Assembly: GCA_008933995.1 (NCBI GenBank)
Contig: WARS01000029.1
Span: forward strand, 9,743,107-9,807,106
DNA from: Datnioides undecimradiatus
Taxonomy: Eukaryota; Chordata; Actinopteri; Lobotiformes; Datnioididae
DNA: 64,000 bases
Reading direction: 5' to 3'
Position 1 is the first letter of the stretch. Every line of letters begins with the position of its first letter. Both the position numbers and the translations under genes were made by a program. The notes under the pieces are model-generated. The model was given only the letters and a program-made list of their open reading frames with translations, ran no database searches and was not told the origin of the DNA. Positions 1 to 13,000 of this stretch are shown piece by piece.

Positions 1-3000
1 GTTTGGCAACCTAGTCAAAATGCCAGTACATGTGACGTGTCAGACGAAACATCAGCAGCATCCAACTCTGCTGCTGACTGACCTACTAAAGCTCCATCAA
101 ACATCCCTTAAAGTTGCTTATTCTGAAAATTCTTCTACCTTATGCAAACTGCTGAGTTAAAAGAAAATGTTCAGCTTAAAATGCCATGAAGCAGCATTTA
201 ACGACATTGCTGGGCTCTTATCCAGAGCAGCTTACAGTTGGAGCTGCAGGTCTATTGCTCCTTCACAGTCTTATGTTTTCCTTGTAGGGTAGATAGTCAA
301 GACATGGGGCTGGGACGATATGCTTATCTCCTGATTCCATACTCTCATGATACCTGGGTGCCTATTTGATATGTATTGTGCTTTTTAAGGATTGTGTTTT
401 TTAAGTATTGTGACTTAATGTTATGATTTTTTGCAGCTCTAGATGTCTCTCACTTTTGAGGCTACATATCATGAGTCATATTTCCAAAAACAATACACAT
501 TACATGAGTTTTATTGTTGCATCATTGCAATCATGCCCATAAAAGTGGTTAATAAAATACTTTTTCAAGTAAACTGCGCCATTTCATTGTTCCTGCCTAT
601 CAAGCCAGTGTCATGAGAGCTAGTCAGTGGAGAGCAGCAACCTGAGTTGAATGAACCATTAGTTCATTTCCACAAACAACAGCAAAGTCTGTAAGTGTGA
701 TAACATTAGTCATTTTTATGCAGGTGGAGTAAAATGGATCGTTTCTTAAGATAATATTACTGCAATTATGATGTAAATGTGTTAATACCCATTCTGTGTT
801 ACAATCAAACTAATAGACTTAGAGCTACTTTAAGAAAGAAAAAGAATAACATGCAGTGAATGATTTTTTTTTTCCATTCCTAACTCTTCCACAACTCCCA
901 CTGAACAAAGCCTGGACAGCTTCTGCTTCAGCTTCACCCTGTCCACCCTTAGTCCAGTGTTAAAGTAGTTTCTAAATAATAGATAATCCCCCACCTGAAC
1001 TGTCAGTCCATGTACAGGTTGTCTGCAGGAACAGTCTGAAAGTGTGTAGTGTCTTCAGAACAAACAATGTTAAGGAGAGACTGAAATTGATTTAATCAAT
1101 TCATCTAAGAATTTATCAAATCATGATGCTGTTGATAACATACTATAACATAAATAAACAATAGGATTCAGCAGTGTGATTTAAGATGCGTTTAATATCT
1201 TGACTAGTTCTGACAGCAACAGACGATTTTGTGCGTGAGTACAGTAAGAAAAGAGAAGGGAAGACAGGAGGGTGATCAGGAGGAGGGCAGAGTGAAAGGG
1301 AAGCTGACTGAAAAGGGCCAGTGTAGTGGAGAATGATGGATAGTAACATTAAAAAAATAATGGATGAATGCTTGAAGTGGAGATCAAGAAAAGAATGAAA
1401 GAAATGAAAATACTGAGGCAGGAAGGTTTTCAGGAAATGTTTTGAGATTAAGGCCAAGATGGGTGGAAAGGGACACAGATAAAGAAAGGGAGCACGATGT
1501 TAAAACTGCAGGGAAAGGACAAGGAGGGACGCTGGATATGAGAACAGCACATCTAGCAGCTCATTTTCACATTCACAACAACCTGCACAGTCACGCGCAC
1601 ACACCTTAGCTTTCTGGCAAACCATGCGGTCATGACCTGTGACAGGTTGAAATCGAGTGTTAAAGCCTTATCCGGCACTGGACTGGAAAATACACAATAC
1701 AAAGCTGAGAAAATAAGAAATCAGTGATTCTGAAGACTGAGATACATATAAGAGTCCCACAGATTCATGAGACAAGTTGTGGGTAAACTTGCAGCACAAC
1801 ATCATGTTTAGCCCTAGATTACATATTTCATTTGTGAGATAAGACTGTGCTATATGTTGTCTGCATAAAACAAAGTGCTTGAAAGGAAACCCCAACAAAA
1901 CTTAAATAACTATTGAATTAGCATAGAAAGGAAATCAAAACCAGCAAGACTCTACAAACAGACTGCGGGCAAACTGTGTGCTAATTGTGTCTCAATTGCA
2001 GTTCACTGAAGCAAATAACCCTCCTATTGAGACTTTGCCCCCAAATAATGAGGATCCCTCATTCTCACTCAACAGGATGCCTCCAAAGTCATCTAAGTAG
2101 TGAGCCACAACACATAAGAGAGAGAGGGATGAGCTATAAAGACAGTGAGTGGTGACACAGATGCCTTGAGGTCTAAGTCAACTCATACTGTTTTGTTGGT
2201 TTGAATCACCAGAGAAATCTGTATGGGACAAGTGAATAAGTAACACCCCATCTGTCTTGTTGCACCTTTCCAGTTTTCTGCTGTTGCTCTGTTTGTTTGA
2301 TGCACTTGTTTACTGGGTACAGTTGTTTTGTTTTACATTTTTAATTCAAAGTGTATTAATAAAAATGTTATCATCCACAGTTATGGGCCATTAAGAGATG
2401 ATATAATTGCAAACTCTCCAAAGTCTTTTTTATTTTACACTGCTCTTCGGGCAAATCCAGAATGAATGGGAACCACATTTCAGCCAACTCTGTGGTTGGC
2501 CACCAAATGACCACAGGTTTAAATATTTTACAACCAGCAGAATAGCTGCATTGATCACTGTCAGTGAATTAAAGGTTTAATAAATTCAGTATGTATTTAT
2601 ACTTGGTCAGCTCTTTATGGGTACATGTGGTGAGTAACAATAAAATTCCATTACTAGTGGTAACATCAGAGCTGCACACAAAGCAGATTTTCCTTTGTAA
2701 AACTTAACTAAGCAGAAATGTTCACCATGCACTCACAACCTATTACCCACAGGATTAACCAACTTGTACAACTTGTACAACAGGCAAGAAATATGTGAAT
2801 CCAGTTACCACTTCCTGTTCTTCCACCTTGCTCCTCAAGAACGCCATTTTCCTGGTTAACTAAAGTTTATAAGACACGGTGGATGCAATGATGGAACGAG
2901 GAAAGATATTATGTGCATGAAATAAGCCTGACGAAAAGGAAAGTAACTATCAATGCATGGAAGGGAACTGGTGCCAAATTCTACTGCTGGAAATACTCAA

Positions 3001-3197
3001 ATAGAGAGTTGGAGGAGTTTCTGGTTGTGATGACCGCTATGATATAATAATAACAACATAATGCCCACAAGGCAGGAAGTTTATTATAGAGTTTATTTGT
3101 ACAGTTATTATAATATATCCACAATCCAGTCCAACCACAATCATATCAGCATCCCTGAAATAAAAAAAACAAAAAAGGGTTCAAAACCCTCTCTCAC
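1..3197. other. Presumed camsap2 intron 2 (no exon recognised)
   Basis: AT-rich sequence downstream of the camsap2 exon 2 donor. I looked on the minus strand for the next CAMSAP exon (the CH-domain start) and did not recognise it. The open frames here are short and have no family resemblance. No clear repeat was identified. Confidence 0.5.
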
Positions 3198-6100
3198 CAT
3201 TTGCAGAGGCCTCTTTCGAAGGTCCCTCTCAGTGACCAGTCTCTCCTGGTCTGTGACGTACAGTCCACGCTGAGCCAGCGCCTGAATGACAGCATCGTGG
3301 CCCAGCAGGGGCTTGGCAGTGTCACTCTTTAGGATGAGGCTGCCAGCCCTACAGTAGAGGTCTGCAGACAGCAGGAGGCTGGCCACAGGAGGCTTCAGGT
3401 GCTCCTGCTCATACTGGTCTGTGTAGAAGGGGTCCTTTAAATCAGCTGGGATGCAGTCTGTAGGGGAGGGGAGAAAGAGAGATAAGAAGACTGAACTTTA
3501 GATGTTGACATGGCAACGGAGACCGCTACAGCAGCATATTAAAGGGGTGGGAAAAACTGTATGGTGAATAATAAAAAGGAAGGGTTTAGGCACAAGTAAA
3601 ATATAAAAATAAAACAGTGTAAACATTTTCAAATCATGGTCAAAATCAGAAAAACACAACAACTTTGTCAACAGCTTTTCACCCAGTTCTATCAAAGAAT
3701 AAGAAGAATGAAGAAGAGTGAAGAGTTTTCCACTCAGATTGTGTGCCATTACTTTTCCATCTACTTTTTTCCCTGCCATGCTTTGACACTATCTTGATGT
3801 GGAACGTGTGGATAGACCTCAGCGTTGCTATAGCAACTGCAGGAGGAGTGGAACCTGATCGATTCATCTAGTCTGTATCTCTGCAGCTTCCAGCTCCCTG
3901 GGAACACCCCTCTCACTGCCTGCCTCATCAAAGAGAGTGTGTGTGTATGTGTGTGTGTGTGCCTGCATGCATCACCTCAAGCAAGTCCACTGCAAAGGGG
4001 TAGACGACGAATAGTTGAAAAACATTGTGTTTTTTATTGCTTTTTATTTCTTTCTTGCCAGTGTTTGCTGAGCCTAGAAAGCATTTTTATCAACCATTTC
4101 TTGAAAAGAGAAAACATGGCTACTGTACAAGTGATATTAGCATGAGCCAAGCCAAGTCCTTCTTTTTCCACAACTGATTAAACAACACAATCGTGATTAA
4201 TTGGTTTCAAGTGAGATGCTGCTGCTGCGTGAAAGCATTAAAATGCATCTGCACACACTCCAGACGCAGGCCTCATCACTGTGCTCCCATCAGGAGAATA
4301 GGTGTAAATTTTGATAACTGGCCGAGTGTGTGCGGGGAAGAATGTGGCACGTGGTGACCGCTGTCCATTCCCAGACACTGCTGCCCATCCTCCAACGCAC
4401 CCGTGCGACATCAATGAATCACCTGCTTAGCCTGACCATTATCAACGAGGTCATCTACAGATGGACTCTGTGTTGTTATGGAGCAGAAATGCAGACAGCA
4501 GCAGTAGCAGCTCACCGAGGCTATATGCTTTTCCTGTAAGTGCTATGTCCGTGTTATTGATCGCAACAAAGAAATGAATGTTTTTCTCTGGCCCTCCCCC
4601 TTCATCCACCACTGGGAGCTCAGAGGTCATGCAGAGCTGCTCTGATAAAAAACCCCTGGTGGTTATTTATTCTCCATAATTGCATTGCATTTGGAGTATC
4701 TTAGCTCTTATTTATGATGGGAAGGCTGCAAAACCTTGCTTCACAATCACAGTATTCCAGCGCTGAACTGTTGACAACAGAGCAGGACCACCGCTGATTA
4801 AATAAGGATATCATTTTAGCCCTTGTTATGGGAATGTGGAGAGAATTACCCCAATGACTTTCCCAGTATTCAAACAGGACAGTGCTTCTCTGAGCTTTCC
4901 CCATGAACTAGATTTGTGTCATACATTAAACACTGCTGTCAGTTTGTGCTGCCTGATAGTATTTGGTAACATTTTCGAACAGCAGATGATCTGCTGCATA
5001 GGCTACATCTTGCATCTACGAGACTGCATATTCTCGGTGCTCTCCTGCATTGGTGTAATGAGGCAGATGCATGTGAAGTATTCAGAGCAGCGTAGGCAGG
5101 GATCTGGAGATGAGCCCGCTCTCTCTCTCCCTCTCTGTCTCCCTCTCGTTCTCTCTCTGGAGGGCTGTATTTTTGGAATCAGCCCACTTCTATCAGTCCT
5201 GATTGAAAATACACAGAGGATCTACTAGGAATCTCATGTTTGCCGGGCTATTACAACACAGTGCAAGGAATAACGTGCACTGATGTGGCTTCAGCATCAG
5301 AATACCATTGTGTCTGCACAGTAAGCCCATATGGACATTTAGCAAATAACATGGGACAATAACAGGGCTCAAACTGGGAGACGAGTGGCAAAGAAAAACA
5401 GAATATAGAAGAATCTTACAGGCAGATGGACTTTCAGGTCTTTAACTTTGCATTAATGAAGACAGATTCACTGTGTGGCTGTGTGGTATGACTGTTGAGT
5501 CTGTTGGCACCTGCAATCAACCTGAAAACAGTCTATGTGTCTTTTATTTCACTTTGTGCTTTAAGTCCCTGATATCCCTGATATTTTGGTGGCTGACAGC
5601 ACATAAGGTGTTTTGTTGTTCGTAACATTTGATTGGAGATGCAAATCATGTAGAGCGCAACCATAAACTGTATATTGGGAGATGCCTCCCCTGATCAGAA
5701 GTCAGTTTGTAAATGTATGCGGTTGCCCCACACGCAGGGTGTCCGTTACCAGAGCAAAGTGTCTCAAATACATCAACTGAAGTGTGTTTTTCAGGTAAGT
5801 CTGGGCAAACAACAAATTCTGATGTCAACATGAATGAGGTTTAGCCGATTCTGGCACACATACCACCACTGAAACTGAATGGCCAAGTGCTTAAAGTGCT
5901 CTTACACAATGACTGAATTGCATTTCCAAAGCCCCTCACACCGCGATCTGCCTGAGCAAGAAACTCCTGAGGTGAGATTTTACTCCACTTTGGAACAAAA
6001 TCCTTTTCACTTCAGTGTGAGTAAACTGAGCAATGCCTAATCCATACCACAGGCTGTCATTTAAGTCCAAACTGCTGCTCACTTTGCAATTTATTGGAGC

Positions 6101-8437
6101 AAACCTTCTCCACTAAAAAATAAAAGTCATTTCTGTTTTATTAAACAAAAATTGTAAGTCTGATTCTGGTTGATGACAAACGTAAATTTGCTAATAATGG
6201 CATGCTGGACTAACTTAATAAACGGTGCAATGGACAACATGCCTCAGGATCTGATATGTGTCACATGGGAAATAGAAGCAAAACCGGGACAGAGTCACAG
6301 AATCAGTGTTGAGAAAAGCAGCCATCCTCTGTTCTTGGCGACAGTGGCCTCGGTGTGACACACCAGTTTCTTTACAAACTACTTCATGAAAGATACACAA
6401 AAGCTTCAGTTTAATTAATTATAGATTAGATTAGATTAATGATAGATGTGGTTTGAATGTATGACAGTGATTTAATACTTTTCAACCCTATTGCTTGAAA
6501 TGCATTTGGCCAGGAGCCATGCAGTACAGCTTTAATTATAGCTGTAGGGCTATGCATGGTAAAAAGTATGACGCTAATCATACAAGTTTTTACACATTAA
6601 TGGTTCAGAAGAAATGTGACCTTGTTCTGCTTCTCTCTCCCCTGATGACACCTTATCAGCCCTGCTCTGTCGTGTGGCATAGCATTGCGTCAATGTCATG
6701 TGAAGCGGGGTGTTTGCCAAGAGTTTAAAGAGACTGTCTTGTAAAAGAAGTGCACACTCCGTGGAACTTCAAAACACTCCAAGATCTGTTAATCATTTGT
6801 GCATTTTCACCTGCTTAAGGATGAAAAATGATACACTAAACACAGCTATCACTCTGAAGGCTCATTTTCAGGTATGCACTGTTTTGTTTTATATGTAAGG
6901 CCAGAATGATATGAGGGGAGATTATGGCAGAGATGTTGGTCGCTACACTTCCATGTTGTTGTTGTGATTACTACTGGTGGACAACAGAGGGTGATAAAAG
7001 TTATTCGTTACACCTTTAATTCCAGCAGGTGTAGGTAAAAACCACTGACTCAACCTCAAAATAATTTTTTTTAATTTTCAATCATTTAGACTGAAACAAA
7101 TGCACTGTTGGTGCTTTACTGGTGGCAGTGTTTTTCAGTAAAGTCTGGCAAAAACAACTAGATGTTGTGACATGAACAGGATATTTCACCTCAGGTAAAC
7201 CACCACAGAACAAACTGGTCCTTTTGGACCCTCTTGACGATCTTGTGCAAGGTGAGCCACCACATAACAACCCTCTCATCTGTCTGTGCATCATCCATAC
7301 AGGCCACATAATCAGGCCATGCCATTTTGTTTTCACCGCAGTGCTTGAAAATGTGGGTGATGATTTAGAGGGACAGAACCCGACTACATCAATTCCTTCC
7401 CTGCATGAACATCCCTTCTCTCTCTAAGATGAAAGCAGGTCTTGATTAAGTTCATGAAAACTTAATTAAATAGGCTATATAAATGTATTCGTGGAGGTAG
7501 TTCATTTTTAACACAGCTGGAAATACTGTATTGGCAGTGCGAACACAACGCTGAGTACTTTTTCAATGCAAAACAGGCGTTAATATGATCCTCTGGGGTC
7601 GATCGACAAGATCCTTAACAATCGAGAAAGTGATATCAATAACTTCATAATAAATGTGACCATTTTCATTCAGCTCACATCACATCTCACCAGCGTTAAC
7701 AATTACATTGTGTGTGTGCTATAAAACCTGCTGACAATGTATAAAAAAAACCTCACATGTGATGCTGCTCTGTCTAAATTTGGATGCAGCACCCCTGAAC
7801 GTGACATCATTTGGGACACCTTCAAACCTCCGTGTTTTGACACTGAATGCTCCCTTTTCCATTGAGTTGGACAACACATGTATCGACCACTGGGGTCCAT
7901 GACAGGAAAATGGGTTTTTATCTGCCCTGTTGTGATAACATTTATTGTATTTCCAGCAGGCATATCAGTAAGATGCTCCGCAGTAAGCAACTGCAAGAGC
8001 TCGATGGTGTTTGTAAACCAAATTGGTTTTACTCTAATGGAAAATCACTGTGAGTATGAGTGATCAGTAAGTCCATAAATAATATTTAGGGTTTGTAATG
8101 CGGCTGGTATGGATATGTATTTATTTTAAGGGTTGCTTCTGTGTTATAGCTTTTTTAAGATGCACTACAAGTGTATTACACATTTATCACTTCAGGTTCT
8201 TTGGTAGTTAACCAAATGTTGACAAAACTGTGTTCGGCAAACTAAAACATTGTCGCAGCGTGCAAGAAACTATATCGAGGTACAGTTCTGCAACCTACCT
8301 GTCCCGTAAGCTTTGGCCACCAGCCATGTGAGGCTGCAACAGATTTTGGCTCGGGAGAAGTCATAGTGCTCAAACGACTTTATTGCTGGAGCAACGAAGG
8401 TCTTCTTAACATCCCTGACGTCCTGAACTTCACCCAT
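3198..8437 (-). CDS. camsap2: CAMSAP2-like calmodulin-regulated spectrin-associated protein, 5' coding exons only (partial)
   Basis: Two minus-strand coding exons: 8437-8299 (139 bp) and 3457-3198 (260 bp). They join in phase 1 across a 4.8 kb intron with a GT donor at 8298 and an AG acceptor ending at 3458. Together they encode the first 133 residues. I read MGEVQDVRDVKKTF at the start, then HYDFSRAKI, LYCRAGSLILKSD, KPLLGHDAVIQALAQ and GLYVTDQERLVTERDL, which match my memory of the vertebrate CAMSAP N-terminus ahead of the calponin-homology domain. CAMSAPs bind and stabilise free microtubule minus ends in the cytoplasm. The ATG at 8437 was chosen because it has A at -3 and G at +4 and aligns with the family start; the upstream in-frame extension opens with GTG. 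Exon 2 ends after a complete codon with donor GTGAGA at 3197. All later exons (CH domain, coiled coils, CKK domain) lie outside the window to the left. CAMSAP2 rather than CAMSAP1 or CAMSAP3 rests mainly on its position next to ddx59 and kif14, as in human 1q32.1. The teleost duplicate (a or b) cannot be decided. Confidence 0.88.
3458..8298. other. camsap2 intron 1
   Basis: A long first intron between the two recognised camsap2 exons. It holds a short GT microsatellite (3937-3961) and a pyrimidine-rich tract around 5118-5160. A plus-strand open frame at 4836-5228 has no recognisable protein and is treated as chance. First introns of this size often carry enhancers, but none can be shown from one sequence. 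Confidence 0.7.
3937..3961. repeat. GT microsatellite
   Basis: Interrupted GT dinucleotide run inside camsap2 intron 1. Confidence 0.9.
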
Positions 8438-10022
8438 ATTTCTCCCTGTATCGTATTCTTGAACCCTATGAAGCAGCAACACAACGCGAAAGCATCCCAC
8501 TACTGGAATCTAATGGAAAACAATGAGCGGCTGTAAAATGATGAGATGCGGTGTCTTCCCGGAGACTATTGGCAGGTTCTTTCAGTCATAAAATGCCAGA
8601 CTGGCTGCGATTTGTCGTTTTATTCAGTCCCGTTGACACAATGAGTCGCTAGTCCTGTTGTTTTCCATCCATTCTGCTGTCTAACGTTACCAGTTGAAAT
8701 GGGGTTCGTCCGACCAGGCTGAGGAGGTTTCCTTTGATTTCACAAGAAAAACTGCTTTTCAGCTGGCATGAAAACAGAAATATTTCCATTCTTTGGGTTC
8801 TCTGGAAGCAGACGGCTTCTCCCTTTCACTTCCATGTAGTCTTGAATGGATAGCCTATGTATTTTGCGTTCGCACTTCTATTCAAGTGCCGTGGTGCAGT
8901 TTTCCTGCCGCACTGTGGCTCTCCAAGCCCCGCACCTCTGTTGCGCATTGCGCATGCGCCGAGGTTACCTTCAAATGCTGTCGGGAATGTTAACACTTTT
9001 GTTTGAGGGGTGTGTTGCTTTGGACCTGTATTGTGTTTTCAAACTAAATCTTTAAAGTTGCTTGTTTTGAGGGACTGCAATATATCTCTTTGACATGTTT
9101 AACCCATGACAGCAGGCCAATTTAACCCTCATCTCATCCTTAAATCACATGATTCTCCAGCTTCGCTTTGATGTGTTGAGTTTTCGACGAGGATTTGAAT
9201 GCATGAAAATGACATACATGCAATCAAAAAGGAAACTAAACGCAGACGGGTTTCAATTACACATTTCCTCGTTTTCGTAACTTGACAGACAACCTAGGAC
9301 TTATTCCAGAAGTTCAATTTCCATGTGTACTGCCCAGATCAAATCTTCGGCCACACCCACATTGTAAAAAAAAAGACCTCAGTAAAACGACTCAGGCGAT
9401 ATAATGATGAAATGGCTCATATTTCTTTTTTTAGCAGATTTACTCAAACACACGTCAAGAAGGTCTGCTAGGCTATATATAATCCTATTGACCCCGGGGT
9501 ACAGCTACGAGTGTACATCGATGGCCGTATCGGAGAAGCGCTCTGCCAAACCACATTTCCCGACATGCAAAGCAACATTAGATCACTAGTCTGCGTCGGG
9601 GATTGTTTTGAACTGTTGGAAGATGACGCGTGGAGGTATTTGCAACACTACACATTTATATTAAACAAAAGCGAGGATACTTCACAAAGCCGAACTGTAT
9701 TTTGACAGGTGCTCTTTCAAAATACACAAACATGTGCAAGCTCTCGACATGTTCGCAGTAGAAGCCGGGTGTTCACATTATATCTGTCTTTTTGAAAGTG
9801 TAACGTCGCAGCTGTACGAACAAGGCGGTTTACAACGGGAATCAGTTTTATAAGGAGGATTGTGTTAATAAGATGTTTGTTCTTGAAGTAACGTTATGCT
9901 GCACATACTTTCAGCAGTTTGAAGACGTTGCTGTTTGGAGTGACGACACGATCAAAGCCTTGAATTAACAGCATATGTATATCTGTTTTTCTGATTTTTA
10001 CAGGTTAGAAAATCCATAAAAA
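8438..10022. promoter_or_regulatory. Divergent intergenic region between camsap2 (-) and ddx59 (+)
   Basis: About 1.6 kb separates two oppositely oriented start codons, so both 5' UTRs and both promoters must lie here. The stretch 8840-8970 is relatively GC-rich and carries an 11-bp NRF1-type palindrome at 8949-8959. A strong splice acceptor (TTTTTACAG) ends at 10003, 19 bp before the ddx59 ATG, so ddx59 probably has an upstream non-coding exon. I could not place its donor. Confidence 0.6.
8949..8959. promoter_or_regulatory. NRF1-type site TGCGCATGCGC
   Basis: A palindromic match to the core of the nuclear respiratory factor 1 consensus (YGCGCAYGCGCR). A further half-site-like GCGCAT lies just upstream at 8943. 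NRF1 sites are common in CpG-rich, often bidirectional housekeeping promoters. Binding is inferred, not shown. Confidence 0.55.
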
Positions 10023-13000
10023 ATGTTTATGCCAAGAGCCCTTAAAGTGAAGAGGCCCGTCCAGGGCTCAAGCCAGCTTTTGAATAAGAAAATGAAGGTA
10101 GATCAAGAGGAGCGAGAAGATGAAGGCAGTTCAGTGACGCCTGTTCAGACAGAGGAAGCAAATGAAGACAGCAGAACTCAGGACCAGACAGTACAAATGG
10201 ACGTGGATTCTGCAGTTTTTACAGAGGGCTCAGCGAGTGGACATAAGTCTGCCACAAGTGACACAGAGGAGGAAGAGGAGGAACCTGTCAAATCATTCAA
10301 AAAGAGCCAGAGATGGCCGGAGCCAGGAGAGCCTGTCTGTGTGATGTGTGGTCGCTACGGGGAGTACATTTGTGATAGCACTGACAATGATGTTTGCAGT
10401 CTTGAGTGCAAAGCTAAACATTTGGCCCAAATGGGAATGGGCACTGGGGCGGATGTGTTTAACAAAAACATAGAGGAAAGGACTTCACCTCAACAGCTGA
10501 CAGGTGACACGGGTGGAGCGGGTGAAAGTGAGGCAGGCTATTCCTACAAGGAAGATCGGTTCATATCAGGCCTGACAGAAGAGCAGGTGCAGCGGATTAA
10601 ACAGGAGCTGGGCATTGAAATCCAGGGGAGCGATGTCAGGAGACCCATTATTGAGTTTGAACACTGTGGCTTCCCTGCCACACTAAGTGGCAACCTGAAA
10701 AAAGCTGGCTATGAGGCGCCCACTCCGGTCCAAATGCAGATGGTGCCTGTGGGTCTCACCGGCAGGGATGTGATAGCCAGCGCTGACACAGGCTCAGGGA
10801 AGACTGTAGCCTTCCTGCTGCCAGTGGTAGTGAGGGCACTGGAGGTATAGTAATGCAGACTCAGATTAATTTATTTATTTAAATTCACACCACAAAACTG
10901 CCTGTTTGCTGAAAGGTGCATTTCTGTAATGGACAACTTCAGGTTAACTATTTTGTTTTTGGTTCATTTTAACTGTGGCCATTTTGCATGCTGAGATGTT
11001 TTGAAAACAGCAAGTTTGATTATATTCAGGAAAAGTAAAGTTAAACTTTTGAAAATATCTAGCAGATGCACTCCATATATATTGCAAGCAGTTTTGTTAC
11101 CAATGCTATTATAATGTCATTCAAAGTTCAATCAAAATGTTGCTCTGAATGTTTTTGTCCTCACAGCTGTTCTCTCAGCGAAACGGTAGAATTTTCTAAA
11201 GTCCCTTTATTATCAGTATTACATTGCCTTTATCAATAGGGAGTGCATGAGTTGGGTCATTTTATTTTTAGGGCAAAATAAACAAGGATCACATAGTATA
11301 GAAATGAATGGTTTTTGCATTTTAGGCAGGTAAATGTGAAAACTGGGTTCAGATTGCTTTTGTGGCAAGTTAAGTAAATAAAATTCTTTTCCAAAGAAAA
11401 AAGCTTTAGGTGATAAAAATAAATTATTCTTAGTATTTACTATTCACAAAACACCTCTCTACCTGGACTCATGGTACCGTTTCATCGAATGGCTTTTGGC
11501 TTGCATATGTTTTAAGCTGGTCCATGTTTTCTTCTTTTAGAAACCAGCACACACTATGAGCAGCCCTGTGGCTCTCATCCTGACCCCCACCAGGGAGCTG
11601 GCCATTCAGATTGAGAGACAAGCCAAGGAGCTCGTGATGGGCCTCCCCAACATGAGAACAGCTCTGTTGGTGGGCGGGATGCCGCTTCCCCCTCAACTGC
11701 ACCGCCTCAAACGCAGCATCAAAGTACAGTCTCTGTTTTTGAAGTCATGTCCTCTTCTGACAATTAAAACATTTATTTGAGTTTTGAACTTTCCACAGTA
11801 TCATGCTAATCACCATCTTCTTCAGATTATCATAGCCACACCTGGGCGACTCCTTGAGATCTTGAAGCAGAAGGCAGTGCAGCTGGACAAAGTGAAGATT
11901 GTCGTTGTTGATGAGGTATGATAAAATTAGTTGGGCACTTAAAGGGATTTTATGACTTGGAAAATAAATGGGGCCTAGGAGGGTAAATGAATGTCATTAT
12001 GAGTACCAGTAAAATGTATCTACCAAAGATAACAGTGTTATAACATTCCCCTGGGAAAACAGGAGAAGGTCTGAAATGATTTCCTCATGGTTTCAGTTTA
12101 TAATGGCCAAGCAGTTTTTTTATTTTTATGATAGCTAATTTTACCTTATGTCATATTCTAAAGCATGCTGTAAAAGTGAACATTTTATCAAACAACATAT
12201 TAATATTTGTGAAATCCTTTAAACTTGCTATATAGTGGATTCAAGAATTCATTATGTGCTGTTTAACTTGCAGAAATCATATACTTTGGAAAAGTCCATA
12301 AGTGTTTGTGTCGTCTCCTGTAGGTCGACACTATGTTGAAGATGGGCTTCCAGCAGCAGGTGCTGGAGGTTTTGGAGCAAGTCCCCGGAGAACGCCAGAC
12401 TCTACTGGCGTCAGCCACTATTCCCACAGGGACGGAGGAGCTGGCTGCCCGTTTGGTTCGTGACCCCGTCCGTATTGCTATAGGAGAGAAGAACCAACCC
12501 TGCGCCAACGTGAGGCAGATCCTACTCTGGACAGAAGAACCTTCAAAGAAGAAGAAGCTATTTGAAATTCTCAATGTAGGTTACAAACTCAAGGCTTTGA
12601 TTTCTGACAGTGACATGGAGATGTATGTTTAGATAGCTCACAGTCTCCTCTTTGTCAGTGAGTCAGATGCTCAGTGAAAGTCTAGAAAGATTTTGGGTGG
12701 AGTATCACTTTAAGCTCACTCCCACAGCCAACACAGGCTTTCTTTAAGAAGTCAGCAGTTTTTTGTGTAAGACCAACTCTAATTGTCCTCCAGAGAACCG
12801 GAAAGTGCTTTGGTAAGGACAAACACAGAGAGTAGGTTATTATCTCAATTGTATTTTATAGTGGTCTTGATACGCACCGGTACCAGCTTGCTATGTTATT
12901 AACTGGCTGTTTAACGGTGGTAATTCCTCAAGTTCCAAAGACCACTCTCCCAACTACACCATATTTAGACAGCCATTGCTGCAACCCTGGCCCCTGTTTG

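Noticed and set aside
4836-5228. 130-codon plus-strand frame in camsap2 intron 1
   Set aside because: Includes a translated pyrimidine tract (LSLPLCLPLVLSL) and no domain, with no supporting splice or promoter signals.
5777-7180. Similar segments at 5777-5830 and 7127-7180 (GTGTTTTTCAG-TA-AGTCTGG-CAAA) as a dispersed repeat pair
   Set aside because: The match is only about 25-30 bp with gaps, too short to separate from chance by eye.
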